A DNA stretch of 64,000 nucleotides from the NCBI GenBank assembly GCA_016719895.1, contig JADJYG010000022.1:62001-126000 (forward strand). Reading direction: 5' to 3'. The stretch is from Saprospirales bacterium (lineage in GTDB: Bacteria; Bacteroidota; Bacteroidia; Chitinophagales; Saprospiraceae). The notes under the pieces are model-generated. The model was given only the letters and a program-made list of their open reading frames with translations, was not told where the DNA came from and made no database searches. Below are positions 26,835 through 34,807 of the stretch, piece after piece; positions within the stretch are counted from its first letter, which is position 1; each line of letters begins with the position of its first letter. A program made the position numbers and the translations under genes.

Positions 26835-28637
26835 CTAAAAACACCATCCATTGGCTTCGCGCAGGGCTGCAGCGATGCGGCGGCGTCCTTCCTTAACGTT
26901 CACAGGGGGGTATTTCGTGAAGCGTTTGAGGCCCATGAGAAAGGTTTTGAGCAGGTCGCCTTCGGCAAAAGAGGCCAGTGCGTCGGTGGCATTTTTGGTC
27001 ATGCGGGCGGTAGCGTCGTGCAGGAAAACCTGCAACATGGCGTCGTACACGGCCTGGGGCTGCGCTTTGTCGGCGCGCTGGGCCAGTTTTTGGACGCGCA
27101 ACAGCAGCGATTCGGCGATGAACAGGTCGATCAGCATGTCGGCGCAGTTCAGGAGCACCTCCTGTTCATCTTTGAGGTTCAGTTTGCCATCCATCTGCAT
27201 TTTAGCGGCGGCGCCGGCTGTCATTAGCGCGATCTTTTTAAAATCGGCGATCGCTCTGAACTCTTCGGCGTATTCACCCCCGGTTTTTTCAAACGAAGGC
27301 ATGGCCGCGAGTTCTTTTTGTACGGCCCAGGCGGGTCCAACGATGTCGAGTTGGCCTTTGAGCGCGCGTTTGAACAATTGGTCGACCAGCAGCAGGCGGT
27401 TGATCTCGTTGGTGCCCTCGTAGATGCGGTTGATGCGGCTGTCGCGGTAGGCGCGGGCGGCAGGGTATTCCTCGCTGAAGCCGATGCCGCCGTGAATTTG
27501 TACGTTTTCGTCCACCGTATAATCCGTCACTTCTGAGCCGAAAATCTTCAGGATGGAACATTCGATGGCGTATTCTTCTGCGGCCTCCAGCATGGCCTGT
27601 CCGTAGGATTTGCCTTCTGCTTGGGCGGCCTGCTCTTTATCCTGCATCAGCTGTGAGGTGCGGTATACGGCGCTTTCACCGGCGAAGGTGCGGATGGCCA
27701 TTTCGGCCAGCTTGTGCTGGATAGCGCCGAAGTTGCCGATCGGCTGGTTGAACTGGTAGCGTTCGTTGGCATAGCGGGTAGCCATCCCGACCACTTTTTT
27801 GCTGCCGCCGATACACATGACGCCCAATTTGTAGCGCCCGATATTAAGGGCATTAAACGCGATCAGGTGGCCTTTGCCCATTTCACCCAGCAGGTTTTCG
27901 GCCGGGACTTTTACGTTTTCAAAAAACACTTGCCGGGTGGAAGAACCTTTGATGCCCATTTTATCCTCTTCGGCGCCCATGGTAAGGCCTTCGGAGTTGC
28001 GTTCGACGATAAAGCCGGTAAAATGCTGGCCGTCGATTTTAGCAAACACGATGAAGATATCGGCAAACCCGGCGTTGGATATCCACATTTTTTGGCCGTT
28101 CAGCACAAAGTGACTGCCGTCGGCGCTGCGGTCGGCGCGGGTTTTAGCGGCAAGCGCATCAGAGCCGCTTCCCGGTTCCGTAAGGCAGTATGCAGCCTTC
28201 AGGTCGCCGCTGATCAGGCCCGGCAAGTATTTGCGTTTTTGGGCTTCTGTGCCGAAATACAGGATCGGCAACATTCCGATGCCCGTGTGGGCGGCAAAGG
28301 ATACGATAAATGAACTGGCCGGACCAAAGACTTCGGAAACAATGGTGTTGGTATTGGTATCCAGTTGCAGGCCGCCGTATTCCTGCGGCATATGCGCGCC
28401 CAGTAAACCGAGGCCGCCCATTTTTTTCAACAACCGGGGAGCGATGTTATCTTCTTGTTTCTCAATCTTTTTCGCATTTGGGAAAATTTCCTGCTCCAGA
28501 AAATCTTCTGCCATTTGTTTAATCATCAATTGCTCCTCGTTGAATTCTTCCGGAATAAACATCTCCTCCGGTTTTGTGTCGCGGATCAGAAACTCACCGC
28601 CACTAAGGACCTCCGGTTGTGCGATTGTATCGGGCAT
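26835..28637 (-). CDS. Acyl-CoA dehydrogenase (VLCAD-like, with C-terminal extension)
   Basis: 600 residues from the ATG at 28637; the frame is open upstream but the -7 promoter element at 28675-28682 and the protein family favour this start. FAD-dependent first step of fatty-acid beta-oxidation. AYCLTEPGSGSDALAAKTRA and MWISNAGFADIFIVFAK are FAD/substrate-binding signatures. FSEEYPAARAYRDSRINRIY is followed by EGTNEINR, which carries the catalytic Glu. The 180-residue C-terminal extension after the catalytic core is typical of VLCAD/ACAD9-like and Bacteroidota long-chain enzymes. No other beta-oxidation gene is adjacent. Confidence 0.93.
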   Translation of the reverse strand: MPDTIAQPEVLSGGEFLIRDTKPEEMFIPEEFNEEQLMIKQMAEDFLEQEIFPNAKKIEKQEDNIAPRLLKKMGGLGLLGAHMPQEYGGLQLDTNTNTIVSEVFGPASSFIVSFAAHTGIGMLPILYFGTEAQKRKYLPGLISGDLKAAYCLTEPGSGSDALAAKTRADRSADGSHFVLNGQKMWISNAGFADIFIVFAKIDGQHFTGFIVERNSEGLTMGAEEDKMGIKGSSTRQVFFENVKVPAENLLGEMGKGHLIAFNALNIGRYKLGVMCIGGSKKVVGMATRYANERYQFNQPIGNFGAIQHKLAEMAIRTFAGESAVYRTSQLMQDKEQAAQAEGKSYGQAMLEAAEEYAIECSILKIFGSEVTDYTVDENVQIHGGIGFSEEYPAARAYRDSRINRIYEGTNEINRLLLVDQLFKRALKGQLDIVGPAWAVQKELAAMPSFEKTGGEYAEEFRAIADFKKIALMTAGAAAKMQMDGKLNLKDEQEVLLNCADMLIDLFIAESLLLRVQKLAQRADKAQPQAVYDAMLQVFLHDATARMTKNATDALASFAEGDLLKTFLMGLKRFTKYPPVNVKEGRRRIAAALREANGWCF

Positions 28638-28674
28638 AGCTGATTTAATTATAGAAATTAGCGAATTTTCGCTA

Positions 28675-28682
28675 CAAAGATA
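28675..28682 (-). promoter_or_regulatory. Candidate -7 element for the acyl-CoA dehydrogenase gene
   Basis: Minus strand reads TATCTTTG, exact TAnnTTTG, 38 bp upstream of the ATG at 28637. Confidence 0.45.
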
Positions 28683-28730
28683 ACCGCTATGTTGAATCCG
28701 GGCAAGCGTGCGGTAAAAATATTTTATGGA

Positions 28731-28769
28731 AAACAAAACGCCTGGCTCACCGAAACGGCGGGCCAGGCG
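28731..28769 (-). terminator. Rho-independent terminator of the alpha-2-macroglobulin gene
   Basis: On the minus strand an 8-bp perfect stem (CGCCTGGC with GCCAGGCG, 28762-28769 and 28739-28746) is followed directly by a T-rich tract (TTTTGTTT, 28731-28738). It lies 19 bp beyond the stop codon at 28788. Confidence 0.65.
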
Positions 28770-28787
28770 CAAATCGCAAATCAGAAA

Positions 28788-31700
28788 TCAAAGTACTTCC
28801 ACCCATTGCCCGGGCACACTTGCCCGGATGCGGGCGTCATACATGGCTTCGCAATTCACGGCGGGCAGGTAATACCGCCCGGCATAGGCGGCATTGAGTT
28901 GGATGCGGTAGGTATTTACGGTTTCGAGGGCGCGCCGGTTTTGGTGGTCGTACCGGTATGCCAGGTCGAAATAGGTATAAACCCGGTCGTCGCGCAGGTC
29001 CTGGTATTCCAATGGACTGCTGCCTCCGGCGCTGATATTTGTCATCCGGGAATTGAGCACCTCCCAACCGGACGGGAAGATCTGCGTCAGGGCGAGTTCG
29101 TTGAACGGGAAGGAGAGGTCGGAGTTCCGGCGAATGGCGACTTCCGCGACAAAATCGGCGCCTTGTTGCAGGCGGGTAACGTCCACCGGATTGCCCTGGT
29201 TGTCGGTGTAGCGGACGGACAGGCCGATGTTTTGCGCTGTTGCCGTTTCTTCACCGGCAATCGCCTGGCCGCTGATGATCAGGCGGGCATACAGTTTTGT
29301 TGCGCCGTTGTTTTTCACGGCTATGCGGTTACTTTTCCACGCGTCTTCGGTGAAGTGCAGGGCTGCGATGGGTCGTGAATTGTCGCCATTTTTAAACCCG
29401 CCACTGCCGAGCCGGTAGCTGAAGGCCGGGCCCTTGGCGCTAAAATTTTTCACGGCATATTTGGACAGGGCGCGCAGTGCTGTCGCCAGGCTTTGCGTGT
29501 TCCAGTACCATCCCTGTTGGTTGCCCAGTTCCTGGCTGATAAACTGCACCAAGGCTCCGGCGCGTTTCGAGTCGCCGATGGCGGTATAGGTTTCCAAAAT
29601 GAGCGCCCGGTCGCGCAAATCACTGCCGTAGGTGCTTCCGCACCAGTCATAACGCCAGTCGTTGCGCCAGTTTTTTCCGGCAATTTCACGGGCGGCCTCG
29701 GGTTTGCCGGCTTGCGCGTAGGCATTGGCGAGCAACAGCGCCGATTGGGCGTACATGCCCTGGGATTCTTTCATGCGGTTCATGGCGCTGAGGTCCGGTT
29801 TGCCGGCCAGGGCCAGGGCGTACAAGCGGTAGGCCTGGTTCAGCTCGCCATCGTAGCGGACCCAATCGCCGGTATTGGCGCTGCCGGCGGGGTTCCATTG
29901 GCGGCTGACGCGGGTCTGGTAATTGATCCATTGTTCGACGACGCCGGCGGGAATAGTGTACCCTTTGGCTTTGGCTTCCAGCAGAAAATGCCCTGCATAG
30001 GTACTGCTCCAGTCGTTGATCTCGCTGCTGCCCGGCCAGTAGGCGAAGCCGCCGTCCGAATGTTGGAACCGCCGCAGTTTGCCGATGGCTGCGCTGACAT
30101 TTTTGGTTATGGCTGCTTGCTGTTGTTTGGTCAGCGGGGTGAGCGCATCCACGTACAATTGTGGGAACGCCGCCGAAATGGTTTGTTCGATGCAACCGTG
30201 CGGGTATTGGATCAGGTAATCCAGGTGGCGGCTCAGGTTGACGGGCGGCAAGGCGCTTACTTCGATTACTGCTGACTGGATATCGGTGTATTGCCCCGGG
30301 TCGAACCCGGAGCCCCACTCCTGTCCGGGCTCGATGGTCCCTTCCCAAACCCTGGTTTGGACGGGATTGGGGTTTCGCACCAGTATTTCGATATCCTGCC
30401 GGGTGCTTTCGCCGCCCCCCTGGGCTTCGATGCTGAACCTGGCCACACCGGTCCGGTTGCCGACTTTTAAGTTGAAATAGGTCATTTCTTCGCCCGGTTG
30501 GGCAAATTGCAGGGTGTTTGCCGGCGCCCCCTGGATACTGACCAGCCCTGCGGTTTCGCGGACGCGGATGGTGGCGCTCTTTACCTTGTTTTCCATCGCA
30601 AACACGTCTACCGGCAGGCGGAGCGATTCGCCGGGGCCCAAAACGCGCGGGAGGGTGGGCAGGATCATAAGCGGTTTGCGGACCGGGCATGTTTTTTCCG
30701 CGCGGCCATAAGCGCCTTTGTTGCCCGGCGCCGGCGCTGAGCAAACGACCATTGCCCGAACGGATCCTACATAGTCGTTGATCCGGAGGGTATGCCGGGC
30801 TGTTTTTCCCTTTTCCAGGTAAAAAGGCCCAAGGTGTACTACGGCGGGCTTGAAGCGGTTGACCTGGGCGGCGTTTTTCGCCTTTTGGTTGATGCCATCC
30901 CCACCGATGCTGAGGATACGTTCCAACTGCGCGCCATACGCACCCAGGACGTAATCGTACATATCCCAGGTTTTTACCCCCAATGCTTCGCGGGCAAAAA
31001 ACACGTCCCAGGGGTTGGGGGTCTGGAAGCGGGTCAGGTCCAGCAATCCTTCGTCAACAATAGCCAGGGTGTAGGCGCAGGCCTTGCCGGATGTTTCGCG
31101 GATGTTCACGGCGAAGGGCTCGCCGGGCTTGAGCACTTCCGGCATATCGATTTGTGGTTTCAGGTGTGAGCCGGGATTTTCGACGTTGACCGGCATCACG
31201 CCGTACATCCGGATGGGCAGGTCGTTTTGGGTTTGTGCGTGGGGTTGCAGCAGGCAGACATGGGCATACACGGTTGGCGCCATATCGGGCGAGGCTTCGA
31301 ACCGGAGCAGGTTGTCGCCGGCTTTGGCGTCAAACCAGATGTGGCGGGCGACCCGGGTACCGGTTTCCAGGGTGAGCAAAATGCGGCCGTTTTCGCTGGC
31401 GGGTACTTTGAGCGTTACTTCTTCGCCGACGGTATATTTTTCTTTTCCAACGGAGAACGGCAACATCGCGGCGGCATTCCGGCTGTACATATCATTGAGA
31501 TCGTCGGGATATCCGCTCCAGAAAAAGTCGCCGCCGGCGTGCCCGCCCTCGGCGTCGGTCACCCGCACGAGGTAACGCCCCCAGTCGCCGGGTTTAATAT
31601 TCCAAACGGCCATGCCGCGGCCATCGGTGGTGAGGGTGGTTCGTTCTACGGCGTTGAGGTGGCTGCCGGAGTTGAACTGCGCCACGTTGCTGCTGCGGTC

Positions 31701-34484
31701 TTCATCCCACCACCACCGCCAGTCGCAGCGATACAAGCCGGCGTCGATCCGTTGTCCGGCCAGTGGCCGCCCGTTTTTGTCGACACAGGCGAACTGGATT
31801 TTTCCGCCGTTTTTGTCGATCATTTTGGAGCCCCAGCTATTGGTCGGGATGGATACGCCAACGAAGCGTTCGAAGGGATAATAATCGAGGGCAAAATGGT
31901 CGGTGCTAAAGTCGCCGCTGCGTTCAAAAACGCGCATACTGAAGCTGGCGATAAGTTTGCCGGGTGCGTTCTGATGGTCGCCCAGGCGCAGGGGAACATC
32001 GGCCCGGCCGTTATCGTCGAGATTGGCGTCAAAAACCACTTCCGGTTCGCTCCAAAACGAACGGGCGGGGTCGTCGAATACAAAATCCTTAAAATTGGGG
32101 AACTCGGTTTTGGCGCTGCGCACCTGCAATTCGACGCGGGTCTTCAGGCCTTTGGCGGCTGCGCCGTGCAGCCAGGTCGCCTGCAGTTTGCCGCTGCGGG
32201 TTTCATCGCCGGCAGCCAGCGCTTTTTTCCCGAAGTCGAGGGCCATTTTGAGTCTGTTGGGTTTGACGGTCTCGATCTTCAGTTGGCGGGAAAACGAAGC
32301 GCCGCCGACGAGCACGCGGGCCGTCCAGTTGCCGGTGGGCGCTTCCGGCCGGGTTGCGCAGTGAAAGGGATAAACGCCGCCAATGCTTTTCGACGATACC
32401 GTGCGGAACTGAAGTGCGCCGCGGGGGTCGGTCAGTTCAAGGGTGACGGGATGCCCGGCGGGTAAATTGCCGGCATTGTCTTCCAGGACAAAGTTCAGAA
32501 ACAGGGAGTCGCCCGGGCGCCAAACGCCCCGTTCGCCATACAAATACCCTTTAAGCCCTTTTTGCGGCTCAACCCCGGCAACGTCGAACCGGCTGAGCGA
32601 TAGCGAGTTGCCATCGGCCAGCCGCAGGTAGCCGCGCCGGTCGCCCCGAGTGGCTACCACGACGAACGGCGTCTCCCGGATATCGTCCAGCATAGCGCTG
32701 CCGGCGCCATCGGTGCGCATCCGGGCCACCGATTGCAATTGGAAATTGAAGACCTCCAGGTCCACGCCGCTCACCGGTTCGGTGGTATGCAGGTTGGTAA
32801 CCGACACAAACAAAGAGCGGTCCTTGCCGCGTTTGGCGGTGATGCCAAAGTCGCTGACAAACACGTTGCGTTTGGTGAAATGCTCGTAGTTGTAGTATTC
32901 TTTGGCGCAGGGATTGTCGCGGTTGCTCCAGTCATAATCATCGCCGTCTTCCCACCAGCCGTCGCGGTCATTGTAGTAAACGCCGCGGTAACCGCCCCAG
33001 ATGCTGACCAGGTTTCCGTTTTCGTCGGTACTGCCCAGATGCGCCAGCGCGTCGTCGTCGGGGGCGTTGGCTGCCTGGCCGGAATCGGCCGATCCACTGC
33101 TTTCCGCCACCGGCCCTGCTGCATTGCAATGGTATACCGCATACCCACGCCGGAAGGCCAGGCGTACCTGGTAGATTGCGCCGGGGTCCTGCTGGATGAT
33201 ATCCCGGAGGTCGAGGGCATAGCGTTGCCAGACTTGGGCGTTCGCGCCGGGGTTAAGGTCGGTGAGGGCTACTTTTTTTTGCATGATGATGCGCCCTACC
33301 CGTTCCAGCTCGTTGTCGCCTTCCAGGTCATTTACCTGGAGGTATTGCAAGATATTGGAATGGAATATTTTGAAAACTTCCACGTCCACCGCATTCAGGC
33401 CTGCGGCTTCGAACGGAAAGATCACGCCGCCGCCAGCTTGTTGGGGAATCACCGACCCCCTTCCGACCAGCCGAACTGCCGGTTTGAAGTTTTCAAAGTT
33501 CAGCGGCCAGTCGCTGCCGCCTTTCATGGCAGCGCCGCTGGTATTGCGGATACCCGCCTCCACCCGGAGTTTATAAGCGCCGGTGATGCGCCGGTTGGGA
33601 AAAACGCGGACGAAATTGCCGTCGACTGCGAAACGCAGCGCACCGTCGAAGGCCTCTATCCGGATAAGGCCATCGAGGGTTTGTGCCGCATCGATCGGGT
33701 CGGAAAAATTCAGGAGCACATATTGTTCATCCTGTTGGGTAACGCGGGCGCTGAGCACGACAAATTCGTCGAGCGCGGGCACTACCTGTTCCAGGCTGCC
33801 GCCGGTGGAAAGGCCGAGCGGACTGCCCGACCAGTTTAGATTGACCTTGGAGCGCACATTCGTGCGATCGACGCCGCTGATTCCGAATTCGTGCGTGCGG
33901 CCGTCGGCGCTGTGCGTCCATTGGATTTGGAGCGCGCGGTTGCCTTGTTTGGCCGTAAGCGTTTTTTCCAGCGCGGCCGGATCAACCGGATCGCTGGTGA
34001 GGACCCGGCCGATCAGTTGTTGTTTGCGCGGGTCATTATCCATCCCGGTGCGGAGCCCGTCGGCGACGACCTGGAAAGACAGTTGGCGCACGCTGAAGTC
34101 AAATTCGAACACTTGCGCCTCCTTGGGCACTTTGCCAAATATTTTCCCCAGGGCCACCTTGCCGGTATAACGGGCGCCATAAGGCAAGGGTTCGGCAGGC
34201 TGCAATTTGATGGTACGGTCGTCCTCCCAAATGGCATCGCCGGCAATACCCGGGCTGACTGAAAAAAGATCGGCATCCACCTTCTGGCCGATCTGGTCGT
34301 GGCTGACCGCCGGATCGATGAACCGGACGCGGATCACATCCGACCGGCCTATAGCGCCGCTCGTGTAGGCATACACATAACGCGCAATTGCCTGGAAGTA
34401 AGCTTCACTTTTGACGACTTTGGAGCAGGAGAATTGAGAGAGGGAAAACAGTACAAGAAGCGGAAAAAGGAGGCGCTTTCGCAT
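28788..34484 (-). CDS. Alpha-2-macroglobulin family lipoprotein with thioester site
   Basis: 1898 residues from the ATG at 34484, where the lipoprotein signal peptide begins (MRKRLLFPLLVLFSLSQFSC). Bacterial alpha-2-macroglobulins are envelope proteins thought to trap invading proteases. MG domains are visible, including MG2 (GYLYGERGVWRPGDSLFLNF), the alpha-2-M domain (YVGSVRAMVVCSAPAPG), and the thioester motif GCIEQ in YPHGCIEQTISAAFP (about residue 1430). The thioester Cys and Gln are intact. A helical thioester domain follows (GGFAYWPGSSEINDWSSTYA). E. coli-type linkage to pbpC is absent. It was likely built for periplasmic defence; partner unknown. Confidence 0.93.
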   Translation of the reverse strand: MRKRLLFPLLVLFSLSQFSCSKVVKSEAYFQAIARYVYAYTSGAIGRSDVIRVRFIDPAVSHDQIGQKVDADLFSVSPGIAGDAIWEDDRTIKLQPAEPLPYGARYTGKVALGKIFGKVPKEAQVFEFDFSVRQLSFQVVADGLRTGMDNDPRKQQLIGRVLTSDPVDPAALEKTLTAKQGNRALQIQWTHSADGRTHEFGISGVDRTNVRSKVNLNWSGSPLGLSTGGSLEQVVPALDEFVVLSARVTQQDEQYVLLNFSDPIDAAQTLDGLIRIEAFDGALRFAVDGNFVRVFPNRRITGAYKLRVEAGIRNTSGAAMKGGSDWPLNFENFKPAVRLVGRGSVIPQQAGGGVIFPFEAAGLNAVDVEVFKIFHSNILQYLQVNDLEGDNELERVGRIIMQKKVALTDLNPGANAQVWQRYALDLRDIIQQDPGAIYQVRLAFRRGYAVYHCNAAGPVAESSGSADSGQAANAPDDDALAHLGSTDENGNLVSIWGGYRGVYYNDRDGWWEDGDDYDWSNRDNPCAKEYYNYEHFTKRNVFVSDFGITAKRGKDRSLFVSVTNLHTTEPVSGVDLEVFNFQLQSVARMRTDGAGSAMLDDIRETPFVVVATRGDRRGYLRLADGNSLSLSRFDVAGVEPQKGLKGYLYGERGVWRPGDSLFLNFVLEDNAGNLPAGHPVTLELTDPRGALQFRTVSSKSIGGVYPFHCATRPEAPTGNWTARVLVGGASFSRQLKIETVKPNRLKMALDFGKKALAAGDETRSGKLQATWLHGAAAKGLKTRVELQVRSAKTEFPNFKDFVFDDPARSFWSEPEVVFDANLDDNGRADVPLRLGDHQNAPGKLIASFSMRVFERSGDFSTDHFALDYYPFERFVGVSIPTNSWGSKMIDKNGGKIQFACVDKNGRPLAGQRIDAGLYRCDWRWWWDEDRSSNVAQFNSGSHLNAVERTTLTTDGRGMAVWNIKPGDWGRYLVRVTDAEGGHAGGDFFWSGYPDDLNDMYSRNAAAMLPFSVGKEKYTVGEEVTLKVPASENGRILLTLETGTRVARHIWFDAKAGDNLLRFEASPDMAPTVYAHVCLLQPHAQTQNDLPIRMYGVMPVNVENPGSHLKPQIDMPEVLKPGEPFAVNIRETSGKACAYTLAIVDEGLLDLTRFQTPNPWDVFFAREALGVKTWDMYDYVLGAYGAQLERILSIGGDGINQKAKNAAQVNRFKPAVVHLGPFYLEKGKTARHTLRINDYVGSVRAMVVCSAPAPGNKGAYGRAEKTCPVRKPLMILPTLPRVLGPGESLRLPVDVFAMENKVKSATIRVRETAGLVSIQGAPANTLQFAQPGEEMTYFNLKVGNRTGVARFSIEAQGGGESTRQDIEILVRNPNPVQTRVWEGTIEPGQEWGSGFDPGQYTDIQSAVIEVSALPPVNLSRHLDYLIQYPHGCIEQTISAAFPQLYVDALTPLTKQQQAAITKNVSAAIGKLRRFQHSDGGFAYWPGSSEINDWSSTYAGHFLLEAKAKGYTIPAGVVEQWINYQTRVSRQWNPAGSANTGDWVRYDGELNQAYRLYALALAGKPDLSAMNRMKESQGMYAQSALLLANAYAQAGKPEAAREIAGKNWRNDWRYDWCGSTYGSDLRDRALILETYTAIGDSKRAGALVQFISQELGNQQGWYWNTQSLATALRALSKYAVKNFSAKGPAFSYRLGSGGFKNGDNSRPIAALHFTEDAWKSNRIAVKNNGATKLYARLIISGQAIAGEETATAQNIGLSVRYTDNQGNPVDVTRLQQGADFVAEVAIRRNSDLSFPFNELALTQIFPSGWEVLNSRMTNISAGGSSPLEYQDLRDDRVYTYFDLAYRYDHQNRRALETVNTYRIQLNAAYAGRYYLPAVNCEAMYDARIRASVPGQWVEVL

Positions 34485-34807
34485 GGTGTGGAATTGGTTG
34501 GAACGTGAGCAGTCGGAGCGGTTCATTTTATTTTTTGCGAGGCTAAATGTAGGAGGAAACTACAGGATCGCCAACGGTAAAAAAGCATTTGCAGATGGGT
34601 TTTGAGTATTCGTTTGCCGGATTAAACCGCAGCCGGGGAGGCTGTTTAGAAAAGTGTGTCGAGACAAACGCGATAAAAAAGACATTTGCAGAGACGGTAG
34701 GGCGAGCAGAACAGCCGTTTCGAAGGCTCCGGGTGTTATTAAGGAATTAAAAGACGTGGCTATAGCAGCTTTCCCTATTTTTGCTGAAAATACGATCGAA
34801 TCCGCCT
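34485..34807. other. Divergent intergenic region, 323 bp
   Basis: Lies between the alpha-2-macroglobulin and FGE-domain genes. Short open frames here show no family resemblance. A minus-strand TACATTTA at about 34544 (near -7 match) could serve the macroglobulin gene. A plus-strand -7 element is listed separately. Confidence 0.4.
34776..34783 (+). promoter_or_regulatory. Candidate -7 element for the EAD/FGE-domain gene
   Basis: TATTTTTG, exact TAnnTTTG, 25 bp before the ATG at 34808. It overlaps an in-frame TTG at 34781, making that codon an unlikely start. Confidence 0.45.

Noticed and set aside
26588..27227. Open frames across the MITE-like element
   Set aside because: They read through the inverted repeat and into antisense of the acyl-CoA dehydrogenase gene.
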